Below, one piece after another: positions 34,740-36,967 of a stretch of DNA of 36,967 bases. Source of the DNA: Deltaproteobacteria bacterium RBG_13_43_22 (GTDB lineage: Bacteria > Desulfobacterota > RBG-13-43-22); NCBI GenBank assembly GCA_001797675.1, contig MGQB01000032.1, positions 1 through 36,967 on the forward strand. Direction: 5' to 3'. The notes under the pieces are model-generated. The model did not search any database and was not told where the DNA came from. It saw only the letters and a list, made by a program, of their open reading frames with translations. The position numbers and the translations under genes were made by a program. Numbering within the stretch: position 1 is the first letter of the stretch; each line of letters starts with the position of its first letter.

Positions 34740-36146
34740 TCAGGGTCTATTTTTGATTTGAGAATACTTCACCAGACCATACATGGCCCGGGCGCATTCA
34801 CTGGGACTGTTATACATAGGTATCCTGGCGATTTTTAATATTTCCGACACCGCATCCGAAACAAACCATCTTTGGGTGATAATCGGTTTATGGTACTTTT
34901 GGGGGATTTGACAGAAGCAATCAAAGGCGGTCATCATGGCTTTTTTCTGTTCAAAAAAGGATGAAGAACTATAATTCCGGTCGGTCGGTACGTTGGTGAT
35001 AACCCCATCGATATATTCAAAGGAAGCCAGCATTTCAGCCACGCGGACTTCCTCCATCGTTTCCGAACCTCCGGCAGCGAAATCGACCGGGTTTTTAGGC
35101 GTTGGCGCGTGGGGGGGTAAAAGTTTCTTGATTTTTAATTTATCCTCCTCAGTGAATTCAGGCGCATCAATTCCCAATGAGGCCAAAGCATCCATGAGGG
35201 CGACGCCTTGTCCCCCGCTGCCGATAATGGCTATTCTTTTACCCCGGGGTAACGGCTGGGTGATCAAGGCTTCAGCCATGATAAAAAGGTGCTCGATTTC
35301 TGATACCCTGATCACCCCGGTTTGTTTGCATACGGCATCGAAAATTTCATCAGAACCGGCAATGGAGGCTGTATGCGACAGGGTAGCTCTGGCGCCCAAA
35401 CCGGTTGACCCCCCCTTAAAGATCAGAATAGGCTTTATTTTTGAGGCCTTCCTCGCCGATTCAAAGAATCTTCGGCCGTCCTTCATCCCCTCTACATAGA
35501 TGGCAATCACCCTGGTATCATCATCCTGCACCAGATAATCAAGATAATCGGCAATCTTAAGATCGGCCTGGTTGCCGATGCTGATGAATTTACTCAAGCC
35601 GAACCCTTTTAAGGTGGCAGCCATCGTGGCAACACCTCCAAAGGTGCCGCTCTGACTGATAAACCCCAAGGAACCCGCAATCGGCATAGGCATCGACCAA
35701 GCGTTCAGGCCGACGGCCGAAGTCCATATGCCGTTCCCATTGGGACCGACGAATCGAAGTCCCCCGGACCGCGCGATCCGGGTGGTCTCTTCTTCCAGGG
35801 CCTTTCCTTCCTCACCGGTTTCGGCAAAATCGGCCGAAATAATGACACCGCCTTTGATCCCTTTTTTTATGCATTTCCGCATGACCCCCGGCATCTGGGC
35901 GGCCCTTACGGTAAATATGGCCAGATCAACAGGATCAGGGATTTCGAGAACGTCGGGATAGGCGGTAAGCCCGGAGATTTTCGTTTCGGTCGGGTTTACC
36001 GGATAGATCCTACCGCGATAATCAGAGGACAGGACCTGGTTGACGATCCGGCCTCCCCACTTGGCCAAATTATTGCTCGCCCCGATAATGGCGATGGATT
36101 TTGGTTTGAAAATGGGATCAAGCTGTTCAACAATATCTTTTGCCAT
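34740..36146 (-). CDS. NDP-forming acyl-CoA synthetase, alpha (CoA-ligase) subunit (second copy)
   Basis: A 468-residue paralogue of the protein at 8977. The CoA-binding domain has IAIIGASNNLAKWGG, followed by SADFAETGEEGK, GFISQSGTFGG and the active His H258 in ATLSHTASIAGS. The block GPNGNGIW has a Gly where the other copy has a Cys (GPNCMG). Again there is no ATP-grasp part. It stands alone, with ribosome binding site AGGAG. Either it shares a beta subunit encoded elsewhere or it is a stand-alone CoA-binding protein. Confidence 0.9.
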   Translation of the reverse strand: MAKDIVEQLDPIFKPKSIAIIGASNNLAKWGGRIVNQVLSSDYRGRIYPVNPTETKISGLTAYPDVLEIPDPVDLAIFTVRAAQMPGVMRKCIKKGIKGGVIISADFAETGEEGKALEEETTRIARSGGLRFVGPNGNGIWTSAVGLNAWSMPMPIAGSLGFISQSGTFGGVATMAATLKGFGLSKFISIGNQADLKIADYLDYLVQDDDTRVIAIYVEGMKDGRRFFESARKASKIKPILIFKGGSTGLGARATLSHTASIAGSDEIFDAVCKQTGVIRVSEIEHLFIMAEALITQPLPRGKRIAIIGSGGQGVALMDALASLGIDAPEFTEEDKLKIKKLLPPHAPTPKNPVDFAAGGSETMEEVRVAEMLASFEYIDGVITNVPTDRNYSSSSFFEQKKAMMTAFDCFCQIPQKYHKPIITQRWFVSDAVSEILKIARIPMYNSPSECARAMYGLVKYSQIKNRP

Positions 36147-36285
36147 CCGGTACTCCTAAAAAAAGATAAATTTACTCTCACGTTGAAGTCGATATCTTCC
36201 GGTCCAAATCAGTGCTCTTTGGACCTTTCCTAAGTCTTTAGTATTATCCCATAGGAAAGAAGGGGTTTCAAGTCCTACATTCAGA

Positions 36286-36405
36286 TTGAAGCTCCCTGCA
36301 CCAAGGTGCAGGGAATCTTCCAGGCACGGAAAGGGTTTATTTGTTGTAGTTCGCTCGCTAACCCACGCAGCAAGCTGCGGGGAATGCGCTCGCTATTCCT
36401 GTTCA
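36286..36405 (+). repeat. Interspersed two-hairpin repeat, copy D
   Basis: A 120-bp copy differing from copy A by one base, lying beyond the start of the acyl-CoA ligase gene. It is the main content of the 36147-36476 gap; the rest of that gap has no recognisable gene. Confidence 0.9.
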
Positions 36406-36476
36406 ACAAAAGGGAGGGGGTCAATTCTTTCAAATGGACATTCTTTTGTCCTTGGTTCATTAAGCAATGTAGTAAA

Positions 36477-36647
36477 CTATTCTTCGGTTGCTGCTTCATG
36501 CTTTTCTTTGATCTCACTTTTTTTAGCTTTAACTGCTTCCAGAGCTGACTCAAGTTTTAATTTTCTTGCAACCTTAATATTTTTCTTTTCGTCCTGTGCT
36601 CTATTAAAGACTTGTCTCATAAGAGTGAGTAAGGCTTTCCAGATCAT
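36477..36647 (-). CDS. Small charged helical protein, unrecognised
   Basis: A 56-residue ORF with ribosome binding site TGGAG seven bases before ATG. It begins MIWKALLTLMRQVFNRAQ and continues as a Lys/Glu-rich, probably helical stretch ending EKHEAATEE. The first 14 residues are partly hydrophobic, so a short membrane-touching helix plus charged tail is possible. I do not recognise a family. An overlapping minus-strand frame ends two bases upstream (TGATATG), but that longer frame crosses a palindrome and looks spurious. It could be a chance ORF. Confidence 0.5.
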   Translation of the reverse strand: MIWKALLTLMRQVFNRAQDEKKNIKVARKLKLESALEAVKAKKSEIKEKHEAATEE

Positions 36648-36967
36648 ATCAATGCTCCATTCTTAGGTTGTTCAACTTAATAATAAAGGGGACGGTCCCC
36701 CTTAATCTTAATCTTATCTTTCTGTCTTCAATAATCCACTTCTTTGTTCTTTCGATCACACTGCTGACCGAACTGTATTTGTGGAAAAATAAATCTGTCT
36801 CCTTTTCTGAAAAATAATTTGTCCATATGAAAAATTTGACCACGATACGACGAATAAATGATACCTAAGAGTCAAGAGCAGACTTGATAATCATATAAAA
36901 GGCACCTCGCGCATACCGAGAAAAGAGGTTTCATGGTATGTAAGGGAAAGAGCATCAATCAAACCCT
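36648..36967. other. Right edge, AT-rich, with a GGGGACGGTCCCC palindrome
   Basis: No convincing gene. A 13-bp palindrome GGGGACGGTCCCC (36688-36700) is followed by short tandem TTAATC units. The last 130 bp hold nothing that I recognise. Confidence 0.5.

Noticed and set aside
36649..36843. Minus-strand ORF of 64 codons at the right edge
   Set aside because: It crosses the GGGGACGGTCCCC palindrome, has no family-like motif and no clear ribosome binding site.

Overview
The window looks like chromosomal DNA of an anaerobic deltaproteobacterium-like organism (Desulfobacterota type). This is an inference from gene content: many acyl-CoA enzymes, NDP-forming acyl-CoA ligase alpha subunits, a B12-dependent acyl-CoA mutase with its MeaB chaperone, a GlcD-type flavoprotein, pyruvate phosphate dikinase, and large multidomain kinases. 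No rRNA or other strong taxonomic marker is present. I see no phage, no intact transposase and no CRISPR array.

Layout. 161-3994 (-): zinc-ribbon Ser/Thr kinase/ATPase/TPR protein, preceded by a roughly 190-nt leader with a promoter, a small ORF and an intrinsic terminator. 4428-5563 (+): HU protein and a DUF374 acyltransferase. 5894-6664 (-): SnoaL-like/coiled-coil/CxxC protein. 6956-10431 (-): operon of acyl-CoA ligase alpha subunit, SDR and acyl-CoA dehydrogenase. 10652-13097 (+): serine hydrolase and amidohydrolase, ending at a hairpin that is a canonical terminator for ppdK. 13183-18373 (-): ppdK, fabH and an M15-type lipoprotein with a dockerin-like calcium loop. 18746-28422 (+): GntR/UTRA regulator followed by a mutase gene cluster. 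28571-28865: divergent tRNA-Ala and tRNA-Leu genes. 28919-31942 (-): GNAT-like protein and hybrid histidine kinase. 32291-34560 (+): flavodoxin and GlcD-like dehydrogenase. 34740-36146 (-): second acyl-CoA ligase alpha subunit. 36477-36647 (-): small 56-residue ORF.

The most interesting part is 19688-28422. It encodes the catalytic subunit of a B12 acyl-CoA mutase, a radical SAM-PDZ protein, the separate B12-binding subunit, a crotonase resembling methylmalonyl-CoA decarboxylase, an MmgE/PrpD protein, a class III CoA-transferase and MeaB. Read together this is an activate-rearrange-decarboxylate set for a dicarboxylic acyl-CoA. It parallels the E. coli Sbm (scpA-argK-scpB-scpC) operon, but uses a different CoA-transferase family and adds a radical SAM protein. 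The mutase keeps the Tyr and Arg that bind a substrate carboxylate, but has lost a motif that is strongly conserved in methylmalonyl-CoA mutases.

Four copies of a roughly 120-bp, two-hairpin interspersed repeat lie between genes. One sits inside the mutase cluster, between the radical SAM gene and the B12-subunit gene.
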